Positions 16,674 through 25,038 of a stretch of DNA of 27,336 bases are shown in pieces. A program made the translations under genes and the position numbers. The stretch is from GWE2-40-63 sp050251815 (lineage in GTDB: Bacteria > Bacteroidota > Bacteroidia > Bacteroidales > SZUA-534). Numbering within the stretch: the first letter of the stretch is position 1; each line of letters opens with the position of its first letter. The stretch lies in contig JBFWMB010000053.1 in NCBI GenBank assembly GCA_050251815.1, positions 1 through 27,336 on the forward strand, given 5' to 3'. The notes beneath the pieces were generated by a model that ran no database searches, was not told the origin of the DNA, and saw nothing but the letters and a program-made list of their open reading frames with translations.

Positions 16674-19502
16674 TTAGTTTACCGGCAACTCAACAATAAA
16701 GCGGGTTCCTTGATTTGGTTCACTTTCAACTTTAATTACGCCCTTATGTTCTTTAATAATATTGTACGATATGGAAAGCCCCAACCCGGTACCTTTTCCA
16801 GCTTCTTTGGTTGTAAAAAAGGGGTCAAATATCAGATTCCGGATATTTTCCGGAATACCTGTTCCGGTATCCTGCACTGTTAATTGGACTTTTTCTCCTT
16901 TTGTTTTTGTACTTATGGTAATGGTACCCTGAGCAGGGATGGCCTGAATAGCATTGATTATAAGGTTCATAACAACCTGACTAATTTGCCCGGGAAAACC
17001 ATTTAACTTAGGAATATCGCCGTATTGCTTTTGAATTTCGATGCGGTTTTTATACTGGTTATAAAGAATTAATAAGGTATTATCGATTAAAGGATGCAAA
17101 TCGAATTGCTGAATATTGGTTTCGTCGGAGCGCGAAAAAGAACGCAAGCCATTTACAATGGAAACCGTGCGGCTAACTCCCAATTCCATACCCTCAATTA
17201 AAGTGTTCAAGGTTTGGCGAATTTCATCGGCTGAGGTTTTGGTTAATTGGGCTTCCTTAACTTGTGAATTCATTTTTTGTTTGCTGATGCAATCGTCGAT
17301 ACAATCGTTTATTTGTTCGAGATAGATTTTTATTCCATCAATTCCGCATGAAATAAAATTAATGGGATTGTTAATTTCGTGAGCAATGCCAGCAATAAGC
17401 ACACCCAGCGAAGCCATTTTTTCAGATTGAATCAATTGTGATTGTGTTTTTTTGAGTCGTTCCAATGTTTGTTCCAGTTCCTGTTTTTGATTGGCCAGCT
17501 TCTCATTGATAACCATCAATTCTTCGTTTGCCGAATTCAGTTCTTCGTTCGACTGCATGAGTTCATTGGTTCGTTCGTGAACCAGGTGTTCCAATTTTTG
17601 CTGGTAATTGTTAAGTTCCAGTTGGGCAAGTTTTGCCTTTGTAATATCCAGGTGGGTTCCAAACATTCGTTTCACTTTGTTTTGCTCATCAACCAGGGCT
17701 TCGGCCCGATTATGGATCCAAACATAATGCCCATCCTTATGCCTGAGTCGGAATTCAGTTACAAACTGTCCCTGAGGATGTTTCAGGTATTTTTCAATCA
17801 AAGCCACAGCCTGCCATTTATCATCGGGATGCAGCAGTTCCTTCCAGGTTTCAAACTTACCCTCGAGTTCGTGGGGTTGATAGCCCAGTTGTAGTTTCCA
17901 TAAATCAGAATAATAAACCTCATCGGAATCGGTAAACCAATCCCAAATACCCAGGTTCGAAGCTGCAATAGCCAATTGGTATCGTTCCTCACTGGCTTTA
18001 AGTGCTTGCTGTGTTTTTATTTGTTCAGTAATTTCGAAAAACACCACTACAAAATGGTTCATTTGCGGCGAATAAACCTTGGTTTGGTAATATCTGTCGA
18101 AGGCTTCCACATAATTTGTGTATTCTGTGGGAATTCCGGTAAGTGCTACCTGGCCAAATTTTTCAATCCATTCCTGTTCCAGATTGGGGATAATCTCAAG
18201 TACCCGTTTGCCAATAATTTTTTCCTTTCTCAACCCGGTTAGTTCTTCGTATTTATTATTAATATCAATAAATACATAATCAATGGGTTTACCATTTGAA
18301 TTGGTAATAATCTTGTGATAGGCAAATGCTGAGCTCATGTTTTCAAAAAGTAACCTGAATTCGTTTTCATTTTGAATTAGCCGTTTCTCGGTTTGCATTT
18401 GTGTAGTAATATCCTGAATAAAACCTATTATATATGGAGCGTCAATGGGAACTTTATTAATTATTAGATGCAAAGACTTTTCTTCACCTTGTGTATTTCT
18501 TATGCGGTAAATCCGGTCGAAAGCTGAACCGTTTTGCAAAGCCAACGAAAGTTCACGCTTAAAGGTTTTGTAATCGTGTTCATCGACAGTACTCACATAC
18601 GATTCCAGCGTGCCATTAAAGTCTTTCGGATAAATGCCGACCAGTTTGTATAAATCGTTACTAAACTCAAAAGTCTTGCTTTTACGATCGTAATGCCAAT
18701 AAGCAATTTGGCCCATTCGTTGTACTTCGAGTAATTTTTTATCGTTGGCCACAAGTTTTTCTTCAAATCGTCTGTTCTCTTCAAATTCTTGTTGATAACT
18801 CTGGTATCCGAACAACATAATAACAACTACCAAAGAGAACAATCCTAAATGCATCAGGGCGTAAGTTTTGCTTTTTTTTGAAGCCAAATCGGAATATTTT
18901 TTTAAGGGAACCTTAACACTAATGGCCCCTGCCAAAGAACCCAGGTTTATTTCGTCGTTCTGATGACATTTTAAACAATCGTTACCATAAAAAACAGGAT
19001 TAATGACCCGGATAAACTCCTCCCCGTCGGTTTTATCAATTTGACTAATCAGCGTAGGATTCTTTTTAATTTCTTCAAGTGCATTATGTTCCCATTCATC
19101 TGGCAGGGTCTCATGATAATAGTCGTTCACACTGATTAAATGTCCCGGGGTTCCGTACTGCTCCTTCCCCAATGCATGAATCTGCCGCATGACATATGCC
19201 GGATTCATAAGAGTAAGTACCACACCCGAATCAGTAACTATATCGCGTTCAGAAATATGCTTTAAGTTTGGATTGGGTGGTGTTTGATCGCTTATGGGCA
19301 CATAAACGCCTCCATGACCGGAAACCCATTTTCGAAAAACCATGTCCTTATTAAAACTCGAAATGGCCTCATTTTTTGCCAGTTGATAAGCCACCCGATA
19401 TTCATTGTTAATATTCCAGATAAGCGAAATGGCAAATAAAACCGTAATAAGCAGAGCTATGGTTGCTGTTAAGAATTTATAATTTGTGAATTTAATTCTC
19501 AT
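16674..19502 (-). CDS. Membrane sensor histidine kinase with c-type haem-binding sensor domain
   Basis: This 942-residue kinase has membrane helices at about 9-30 and 214-234. The roughly 180-residue extracytoplasmic domain between them resembles DUF3365/Tll0287-like sensors: helical start, a segment NPAYVMRQIHALG, and a single covalent-haem motif CLKCH at 176-180. Three PAS domains follow (about 245-370, 375-500 and 505-630), then a coiled coil with repeated NEEL-type heptads, and a HisKA domain with His708 in GIAHEINNP that has a longer than usual helical segment before the HATPase_c domain (NLIINAIQAI, DTGTGIP, GTGLGLS). It has no receiver of its own. It is the first gene of the kinase-kinase-regulator run. 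The likely input is redox state or a gaseous ligand at the haem (inference). Confidence 0.93.
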   Translation of the reverse strand: MRIKFTNYKFLTATIALLITVLFAISLIWNINNEYRVAYQLAKNEAISSFNKDMVFRKWVSGHGGVYVPISDQTPPNPNLKHISERDIVTDSGVVLTLMNPAYVMRQIHALGKEQYGTPGHLISVNDYYHETLPDEWEHNALEEIKKNPTLISQIDKTDGEEFIRVINPVFYGNDCLKCHQNDEINLGSLAGAISVKVPLKKYSDLASKKSKTYALMHLGLFSLVVVIMLFGYQSYQQEFEENRRFEEKLVANDKKLLEVQRMGQIAYWHYDRKSKTFEFSNDLYKLVGIYPKDFNGTLESYVSTVDEHDYKTFKRELSLALQNGSAFDRIYRIRNTQGEEKSLHLIINKVPIDAPYIIGFIQDITTQMQTEKRLIQNENEFRLLFENMSSAFAYHKIITNSNGKPIDYVFIDINNKYEELTGLRKEKIIGKRVLEIIPNLEQEWIEKFGQVALTGIPTEYTNYVEAFDRYYQTKVYSPQMNHFVVVFFEITEQIKTQQALKASEERYQLAIAASNLGIWDWFTDSDEVYYSDLWKLQLGYQPHELEGKFETWKELLHPDDKWQAVALIEKYLKHPQGQFVTEFRLRHKDGHYVWIHNRAEALVDEQNKVKRMFGTHLDITKAKLAQLELNNYQQKLEHLVHERTNELMQSNEELNSANEELMVINEKLANQKQELEQTLERLKKTQSQLIQSEKMASLGVLIAGIAHEINNPINFISCGIDGIKIYLEQINDCIDDCISKQKMNSQVKEAQLTKTSADEIRQTLNTLIEGMELGVSRTVSIVNGLRSFSRSDETNIQQFDLHPLIDNTLLILYNQYKNRIEIQKQYGDIPKLNGFPGQISQVVMNLIINAIQAIPAQGTITISTKTKGEKVQLTVQDTGTGIPENIRNLIFDPFFTTKEAGKGTGLGLSISYNIIKEHKGVIKVESEPNQGTRFIVELPVN

Positions 19503-19811
19503 GGAAGCTGGTTTAGATTTTCAATCCCTTTCAATAAACGGTAATAAAGGCAAATAAATACTCCACAAAATATTTCCCATCCTGAGCGATTTACTTTCAC
19601 TGGCAGACGGAATCTGGATGAATAAAACCAACTCATGCAAGCAAATGAATTCCCTTAACGGGAACTTTTAGGTTACTTTTCTCTGTTGGTTAATCCATTG
19701 CCTAAGCTACAAAATAAAAGAGAATTAAAAAAGAACAAACGTTATTCCTTGAATTTGCTTAAAAAAAGTTTTTAACGAGACTTAGCATTCGATGAAGGTA
19801 TTTAAAATAAA
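19503..19811. other. Intergenic region between kinase and phosphatase genes
   Basis: These 309 bases hold no credible gene. They contain the leader of the haem kinase and the 3' flank of the phosphatase gene. A -7 like sequence TTTATTTG (19551-19558, minus strand) differs from consensus at one base. A weak five-base-pair hairpin TTCCC-TTAAC-GGGAA occurs at 19650-19664. No convincing terminator for the phosphatase gene was found. Confidence 0.5.
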
Positions 19812-21200
19812 CTAAAATCTTATGCCTACAATCAGTACATCGTCGGTTTGCTCGTTGGAACCTTTCCAATCTTCAAAAACATCCTGCAACAATCCCAACT
19901 GCTCATCCATTGGTTTTCCAGCATTACTAACCAATAGTTTTTTTAGGTTTGAAAGATAGTATTTGTGGGAAGCACTTCCTCCAAATTGATCGGAAAAACC
20001 ATCGGTAAAAAGAATTACTTCGTCGTTTTTTTGAAGTTGAATCCGGTGATTGGTAAACTTTTTATCATCATTATAATGGATTCCAACGGGCATGCGATTG
20101 GGTTTAAACTCCACCATTTGATTTTCACGAATCAGGTAAATGGGCCTGTTAGCACCTGCATAATCAAGACTATTGCTTTCGGGATGGTAAATAATTAGTG
20201 CAAGATCAATTCCGTGATGTTTATCCAGCGAACTATTAGGTTCGGATTGTTGTAAGGCTGTTTTTACTTTTTGGCGCAACAATTCAAGAAACTCACTGGC
20301 ACTTAAATCAGGATATTGTACAATAATTTCGTTAATAAACGACACCCCTAAAATGGTAATTAACGCTCCGGGAACTCCATGCCCGGTGCAATCGGCAACA
20401 GCCGTCAGAATTTTATCACCATTTGATCCGTACTTATTGAACACATAAAAATCGCCACTTACCACATCTTTGGGCTGCCAAAAAACAAAAGAATCGGGAT
20501 AAAATTTTTTAATTTTATCCTGACTGTGAAAAAGAGCTTGTTGTATTTCTTTAGCATATTGAATACTATTGGTTATGTTTTTATGCTGATGCTCAATTTT
20601 CAACTTTTGTTCTTCTACTACATCTCTTTCATTTTCATAATACTTGCGAACAGAACTAAAAATGAGTATCGAAAACAACAATACATACGAAAAAGTCATT
20701 AACAAATCGCTTTCACGCACCTGAGCTGATGGGTAAGGATGCACCCAGTGAGGAAAAAAATAATTGATGGCATACAAAACCACTAAATTGGCAAACACCA
20801 CCACACCAATCCAAAAGCGTCTATCACGAGGCAAAATGCTCATGAAAACTACCGAAGCCAGAATATAGATATAGTTTATTGAACCCGAAGGACCTTCGTT
20901 AAAAATCCATGAAATACTAAGAATCAATAGCGCAATAATAATAAATGGCCAAACAAAAAAATATTTAAAGATGCGTGCACTGATGTACATATATATCAAT
21001 AGCAGGGCTCCAATACTTATGGTATAATGTAGCGCTTCGGGTAACTGTAACTGTACATTTATAAGTATGCTTAACATACTGGCCAATATGGAAAACAGCA
21101 AAGCAATATTCAGTAAGCGCTGTTCCACATTAAAATCGTCAGCGTTTCCGGCTATAAACTGGCTAAACGATTGGTATAATGAAATTAACTTCTTAATCAT
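19812..21200 (-). CDS. Membrane-anchored SpoIIE/RsbU-type PP2C serine phosphatase
   Basis: This 462-residue protein has six predicted membrane helices in residues of about 30-185, then a coiled-coil linker (about 186-230), and a SpoIIE-type PP2C domain at about 240-462. The metal-binding aspartates are visible: Asp250 (VSGDFY), Asp270 (AVADCTGHGVPGA), Asp400 (LFTDGFSD) and the C-terminal QTDDV pair. The family dephosphorylates serine on anti-anti-sigma (STAS) proteins or similar targets. No STAS protein, HPK/RsbW-like kinase or cognate sigma is encoded nearby. The membrane part has no recognised ligand motif, and no HAMP, GAF or PAS module is visible. Its promoter shares a sequence element with that of the receiver/chemoreceptor operon. 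Confidence 0.92.
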   Translation of the reverse strand: MIKKLISLYQSFSQFIAGNADDFNVEQRLLNIALLFSILASMLSILINVQLQLPEALHYTISIGALLLIYMYISARIFKYFFVWPFIIIALLILSISWIFNEGPSGSINYIYILASVVFMSILPRDRRFWIGVVVFANLVVLYAINYFFPHWVHPYPSAQVRESDLLMTFSYVLLFSILIFSSVRKYYENERDVVEEQKLKIEHQHKNITNSIQYAKEIQQALFHSQDKIKKFYPDSFVFWQPKDVVSGDFYVFNKYGSNGDKILTAVADCTGHGVPGALITILGVSFINEIIVQYPDLSASEFLELLRQKVKTALQQSEPNSSLDKHHGIDLALIIYHPESNSLDYAGANRPIYLIRENQMVEFKPNRMPVGIHYNDDKKFTNHRIQLQKNDEVILFTDGFSDQFGGSASHKYYLSNLKKLLVSNAGKPMDEQLGLLQDVFEDWKGSNEQTDDVLIVGIRF

Positions 21201-21207
21201 AATAACA

Positions 21208-21250
21208 CAAATGTATTAAAAAATCAATCAAGAACAGAAGCGTGCATACT
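21208..21250 (-). promoter_or_regulatory. Promoter and operator-like element of the phosphatase gene
   Basis: TACATTTG on the minus strand (21208-21215) exactly matches the -7 consensus; the -33 position holds only TCTG. The predicted transcript would have almost no leader before the ATG at 21200. Just upstream lies AGTATGCACGCT (21239-21250, minus strand), which shares the AGT-N4-ACGCT pattern and, to within one base, the spacing found before the receiver/chemoreceptor promoter. Confidence 0.45.
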
Positions 21251-21406
21251 ACAACTGCTAATTACCCTTTTTGGTATTCCTACCCGGTATTTGGATGAAC
21301 CTCTTAAATAACATACGCCCAATTCTTGTTAAAAATAGTATTTCTATCCCAAGTTTAGCTTAAATTTCGTTAATTTCGAACTCCTAAACATATAAATTCT
21401 TGCAGC

Positions 21407-23005
21407 ATGAGTGATTTTAAGTACCAAAAACCATTTCCCATTTCAAAAGACACGACGCCTTATCGCTTGTTAAGCAGCGATTATGTTTCAATTATTGAAG
21501 CCGATGGAAGGAAAATTCTTAAGATAGATCCCAAGGGATTGGAATTATTGGCCAAAGAAGCCTTTACCGATGTTTCGTTTTACCTGCGTCCCACGCATCT
21601 TGAAAAACTCAACCACATTCTTACCGATCCCGATGCATCGAACAATGATCGCTTTGTGGCCCACACCATGCTATTAAACCAGGTGGTATCGGCCGAAGGA
21701 GAACTGCCCACCTGCCAAGACACCGGAACAGCCATAGTTATGGGTAAAAAAGGTGAAAACGTGTTTACCGGGGTTAACGATGCCGAACACCTGTCGAAAG
21801 GAATTTACGAAACCTTTAAAGAACGTAACCTGCGTTACAGTCAGGTGGTGCCTTTTACCATGTTCGATGAAAAAAATACCGGCAATAACCTACCGGCTCA
21901 AATCGATATTTATGCCGATCAGGGTGATAGCTACGAATTTTTATTTGTTACCAAAGGCGGAGGTTCGGCCAACAAATCGTTCTTATACCAAATGACCAAA
22001 TCGCTGCTTACCGAAGAAAACCTAAGCAACTTTGTTAAAGAAAAAATTAAAGATCTTGGAACATCGGCTTGTCCTCCCTATCATTTAGCATTGGTAATTG
22101 GCGGAACATCGGCCGAAGCCACCATGACTGCTGTGAAAAAAGCATCGGCCGGATATTACGATCACCTACCTACCCAGGGAAATGAATACGGCCAGGCCTT
22201 CCGCGATTTGGAGTGGGAAGCCAAAGTGCAAAAGATTTGTGAAGAAAGCGAAATTGGTGCCCAGTTTGGCGGAAAATACTTTGTACACGATGTGCGCGTT
22301 ATCCGTTTACCCAGACATGCGGCTTCGTGCCCGGTTGGACTGGGCGTAAGTTGCAGTGCCGACCGAAACATCAAAGCAAAAATCACCGCCGACGGTATCT
22401 TTTTGGAACAATTGGAAAAAGACCCAAAAAAATACCTGCCTAAAGAGGCTCCCCATCTGGCCCCAGCTGTTAACATTGATTTGGATCAGCCCATGGAAGC
22501 CATATTGAAAGAGCTGGCAAAGCATCCGGTGAAAACCCGGTTAAACCTGAACGGTACGCTCATTGTAGCCCGCGATATGGCCCATGCAAAAATCAAAGAA
22601 TTACTCGATGGCGGAAAACCCATGCCTGACTATTTCAAAAACCACCCGGTATATTATGCCGGACCGGCAAAAACACCCAAGGGAATGGCCTCGGGTAGTT
22701 TTGGTCCAACAACTGCCGGACGGATGGATCCTTACGTTGATTTATTCCAAAAACATGGTGGAAGCATGATAATGTTAGCCAAAGGGAACCGAAGCCAACA
22801 GGTTACCGATGCCTGTAAAAACAATGGTGGTTTTTATTTGGGTTCTATTGGCGGACCTGCTGCAATTCTTGCCAAAGACAGTATTAAATCAGTCGAAGTG
22901 GTCGATTTTGAAGAATTGGGCATGGAAGCTGTTCGCAAAATACGCGTCGAGAATTTTCCAGCTTTTGTTATTGTTGATAATAAAGGCAATAATTTCTACG
23001 CATAA
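21407..23005 (+). CDS. fumA: Class I fumarate hydratase (iron-sulphur)
   Basis: This 532-residue enzyme interconverts fumarate and malate in the citric-acid cycle, or in reverse during succinate formation. It belongs to the oxygen-sensitive [4Fe-4S] class. Cluster ligands Cys103 (TCQDTGTA), Cys222 (SACPP) and Cys316 (GVSCSADRN) have the same mutual spacing as those of E. coli FumA. The alpha region is joined in one chain to the beta region, which shows its typical SFGPTTAGRMDPY and GNRSQQVTDACK motifs. Full length for the family. It is transcribed alone, divergent from the phosphatase gene with 206 bp between them, and ends at a strong terminator. The fumA or fumB name indicates family only. 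Confidence 0.94.
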   Translation: MSDFKYQKPFPISKDTTPYRLLSSDYVSIIEADGRKILKIDPKGLELLAKEAFTDVSFYLRPTHLEKLNHILTDPDASNNDRFVAHTMLLNQVVSAEGELPTCQDTGTAIVMGKKGENVFTGVNDAEHLSKGIYETFKERNLRYSQVVPFTMFDEKNTGNNLPAQIDIYADQGDSYEFLFVTKGGGSANKSFLYQMTKSLLTEENLSNFVKEKIKDLGTSACPPYHLALVIGGTSAEATMTAVKKASAGYYDHLPTQGNEYGQAFRDLEWEAKVQKICEESEIGAQFGGKYFVHDVRVIRLPRHAASCPVGLGVSCSADRNIKAKITADGIFLEQLEKDPKKYLPKEAPHLAPAVNIDLDQPMEAILKELAKHPVKTRLNLNGTLIVARDMAHAKIKELLDGGKPMPDYFKNHPVYYAGPAKTPKGMASGSFGPTTAGRMDPYVDLFQKHGGSMIMLAKGNRSQQVTDACKNNGGFYLGSIGGPAAILAKDSIKSVEVVDFEELGMEAVRKIRVENFPAFVIVDNKGNNFYA

Positions 23006-23026
23006 GTTAATCTATGACGCTAAAAG

Positions 23027-23065
23027 AAAAAGCCTGTCGCCTTTAAAAAAGGGACAGGCTTTTTT
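23027..23065 (+). terminator. Rho-independent terminator of the fumarase gene
   Basis: AAAAAGCCTGTC (23027-23038) pairs with GACAGGCTTTTT (23053-23064), with inner CCTTT/AAAGG pairing extending the stem. The A tract on one side and the T tract on the other make it potentially bidirectional. Confidence 0.92.
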
Positions 23066-23443
23066 CACTTAATAAAAGCAGAATCTTCTATTAATTTACT
23101 TAACAATATAATTATTTTGCACATGTTGATAATTTTTGTGCATTAATAATCACTTGTAAAATAATGTTAATATATCATTGATTATCTACAATTTAAACAG
23201 GAATCACTCCCATCAGAAACTATCTTCAGGTGTCATTTCTGCAATTCAGCGTCCTTTCGAAATTTGCATAATACATGATTTTTACTCAATTTGCGACCTG
23301 ATTTTTGTCATATTATCGACAAAAACAGGTACCAATACACAACATTATCAATTGATTAAATAGTCTAAGGGCTCAAAAGGGAAAAACAGGAAAACAATAG
23401 CGATTCAAATATGTTATGGTAACGCGCCATTAAAATCTAATCT
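23066..23443. other. AT-rich leader region of the carboxylase operon
   Basis: These 378 bases carry no convincing gene; a 61-codon open frame at 23178-23363 has no coding character. Visible structure: TGCACA/TGTGCA (23118-23123 and 23137-23142) flanking a TGTTGATAA, and a longer inverted repeat at 23297-23329. No exact TTTG-N19-TAnnTTTG promoter was found, although the operon promoter must lie here. Confidence 0.5.
23297..23329. repeat. Inverted repeat upstream of the carboxylase operon
   Basis: CCTGATTTTTGTC (23297-23309) is complementary to GACAAAAACAGG (23318-23329) with one unpaired base and an eight-base spacer. There is no T tract after it on the plus strand. It could be an operator or a 5' leader hairpin, about 115 bases before the start codon. 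Confidence 0.55.
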
Positions 23444-25000
23444 ATGGATACAAACGGAAAACAATTCAAGAAATTCCTCGAAAGAGAAGATAAGAAGAAC
23501 AAACAATATGGCATCGATAACGAAAAGAAACAACACAGCAAAGGTAAGTTATCGGCCTTTGAACGCATCGAGCTTTTATTCGACAAAGATACTTTTGAAG
23601 AAATAGATGCCTTTGTAACTCCGGCAACTACAACCACAAGTTTTGGAAAAACTACCGAATCGTTTGGCGACGGCGTAATTGTTGGTTACGGAAAAGTTGC
23701 CGGGCGGCTGGTTTTTGCCTATGCCCAGGATTTTACCGTAATGGGTGGCTCACTGGGTACCGTACACGCACAAAAAATTTCGAAAATTCAGCAGATGGCC
23801 CTTAAAATGGGAGCTCCCATAGTTGGTCTCATCGATTCAGGAGGTGCCCGCATTCAGGAGGGAATTGCCAGTCTGGCCGGATACGCCACTATTTTTAACA
23901 ACAACATCATGTCGTCGGGGGTTATTCCCCAAATATCGGTAATTATGGGGCCTGCTGCCGGAGGCGCTGTATATTCGCCAGCCCTAACCGACTTTATTTT
24001 TATGACCAATAAAACCAGTTACATGTTTGTGACCGGGCCCAATGTAGTTAAAGAAGTGCTAAACGAAGAAGTTACCAACGACGAACTCGGGGGTGCCGAA
24101 ATTCACACCAAAAAAAGTGGTGTGGCCCATATGATGTACGAAGACGAAGAACATACCATACAGGGGGTGCGCAAACTGTTGAATTATGTGCCATCGAACA
24201 ATATTGAGAACCCGCCGGTAATTATAAACCCCAACGAAACCCCCGACTGGAACGAAAAACTCCGCGACGTAGTTCCCGACGACCCCAACAAACCCTACGA
24301 TGTTAAAGATGTAATTAATCTGCTGGCCGATAAGGACAGTTTTTTTGAAATAAGCGAGAATTATGCACAAAATCTGGTGGTTGGTTTCGCCCGGTTGAAA
24401 GGCCAAACCATAGGTATTGTTGCCAATCAACCCAAAGTACTTGCCGGTACCATCGACATTAACTCGTCGATTAAGGGTGCACGGTTTATCCGCTTTTGTG
24501 ATTCGTTTAATATTCCTTTACTTACTTTGGAAGATGTTCCCGGGTTTCTGCCGGGCGTTGACCAGGAACACATGGGAATTATCCGCAACGGGGCCAAAAT
24601 GCTTTATGCCTACACCGAAGCCACGGTTCCAAAAATTACGGTAATCCTGCGAAAGTCGTACGGTGGGGCTTACATTGTGATGAACAGTAAAAACATTGGC
24701 GGCGACTTTAACTTTGCCTGGCCCACCGCCGAAATTGCAGTTATGGGACCCGATGGTGCCGTTGCCGTACTTTACCGTCGCGAGTTGGAAGCTGCTGAAG
24801 ATCCCGATGCGTTGAAAAAAGAACTGGTAAAAACTTACCGCGACCAGATTGCCAATCCTTACATTGCCGACGAAAAAGGCTATATTGACGAGGTAATTGA
24901 TCCGGCCATAACCCGAAAAAAACTGATTACGGCCTTTGAGGCCCTGCAAAACAAACACGTGAACCGGCCTTCGAAAAAGCACGGAAACATTCCTTTATAA
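23444..25000 (+). CDS. Acyl-CoA carboxylase, carboxyltransferase (beta) subunit
   Basis: This 518-residue carboxyltransferase has two crotonase-fold halves: about 25-275 (FERIELLFDKDTFEEID, DSGGARIQEGI, GPAAGGAVYSPALTDF) and 280-518 (NQPKVLAGTIDINSSIKGARFIRFCDSFNIPLLTLEDVPGFLPG, AWPTAEIAVMGPDGAVAVLYRRE). It transfers the carboxyl group from carboxybiotin to an acyl-CoA, usually propionyl-CoA (giving methylmalonyl-CoA) or acetyl-CoA. At the position that helps set acyl specificity in Streptomyces PccB (GGAY-D-VM) this protein has Ile411 (GGAYIVM). Close relatives include the methylmalonyl-CoA decarboxylase alpha subunit, but the biotin carboxylase encoded next to it argues for an ATP-dependent carboxylase. 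It is the first gene of the operon, 38 bp before the biotin carboxylase gene. Substrate remains open. Confidence 0.93.
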   Translation: MDTNGKQFKKFLEREDKKNKQYGIDNEKKQHSKGKLSAFERIELLFDKDTFEEIDAFVTPATTTTSFGKTTESFGDGVIVGYGKVAGRLVFAYAQDFTVMGGSLGTVHAQKISKIQQMALKMGAPIVGLIDSGGARIQEGIASLAGYATIFNNNIMSSGVIPQISVIMGPAAGGAVYSPALTDFIFMTNKTSYMFVTGPNVVKEVLNEEVTNDELGGAEIHTKKSGVAHMMYEDEEHTIQGVRKLLNYVPSNNIENPPVIINPNETPDWNEKLRDVVPDDPNKPYDVKDVINLLADKDSFFEISENYAQNLVVGFARLKGQTIGIVANQPKVLAGTIDINSSIKGARFIRFCDSFNIPLLTLEDVPGFLPGVDQEHMGIIRNGAKMLYAYTEATVPKITVILRKSYGGAYIVMNSKNIGGDFNFAWPTAEIAVMGPDGAVAVLYRRELEAAEDPDALKKELVKTYRDQIANPYIADEKGYIDEVIDPAITRKKLITAFEALQNKHVNRPSKKHGNIPL

Positions 25001-25038
25001 ACAAACACAACAATCGAATTATAACCAAATATTTACAC

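Noticed and set aside
23178..23363. 61-codon open frame in the carboxylase leader
   Set aside because: Composition is not protein-like, it overlaps the inverted repeat at 23297-23329, and it has no similarity to any family I recognise.
24059..24982. Long minus-strand open frames within the carboxyltransferase gene
   Set aside because: The plus-strand gene is a full-length, motif-complete enzyme; the antisense frames show no motif or start signal and arise from codon bias.
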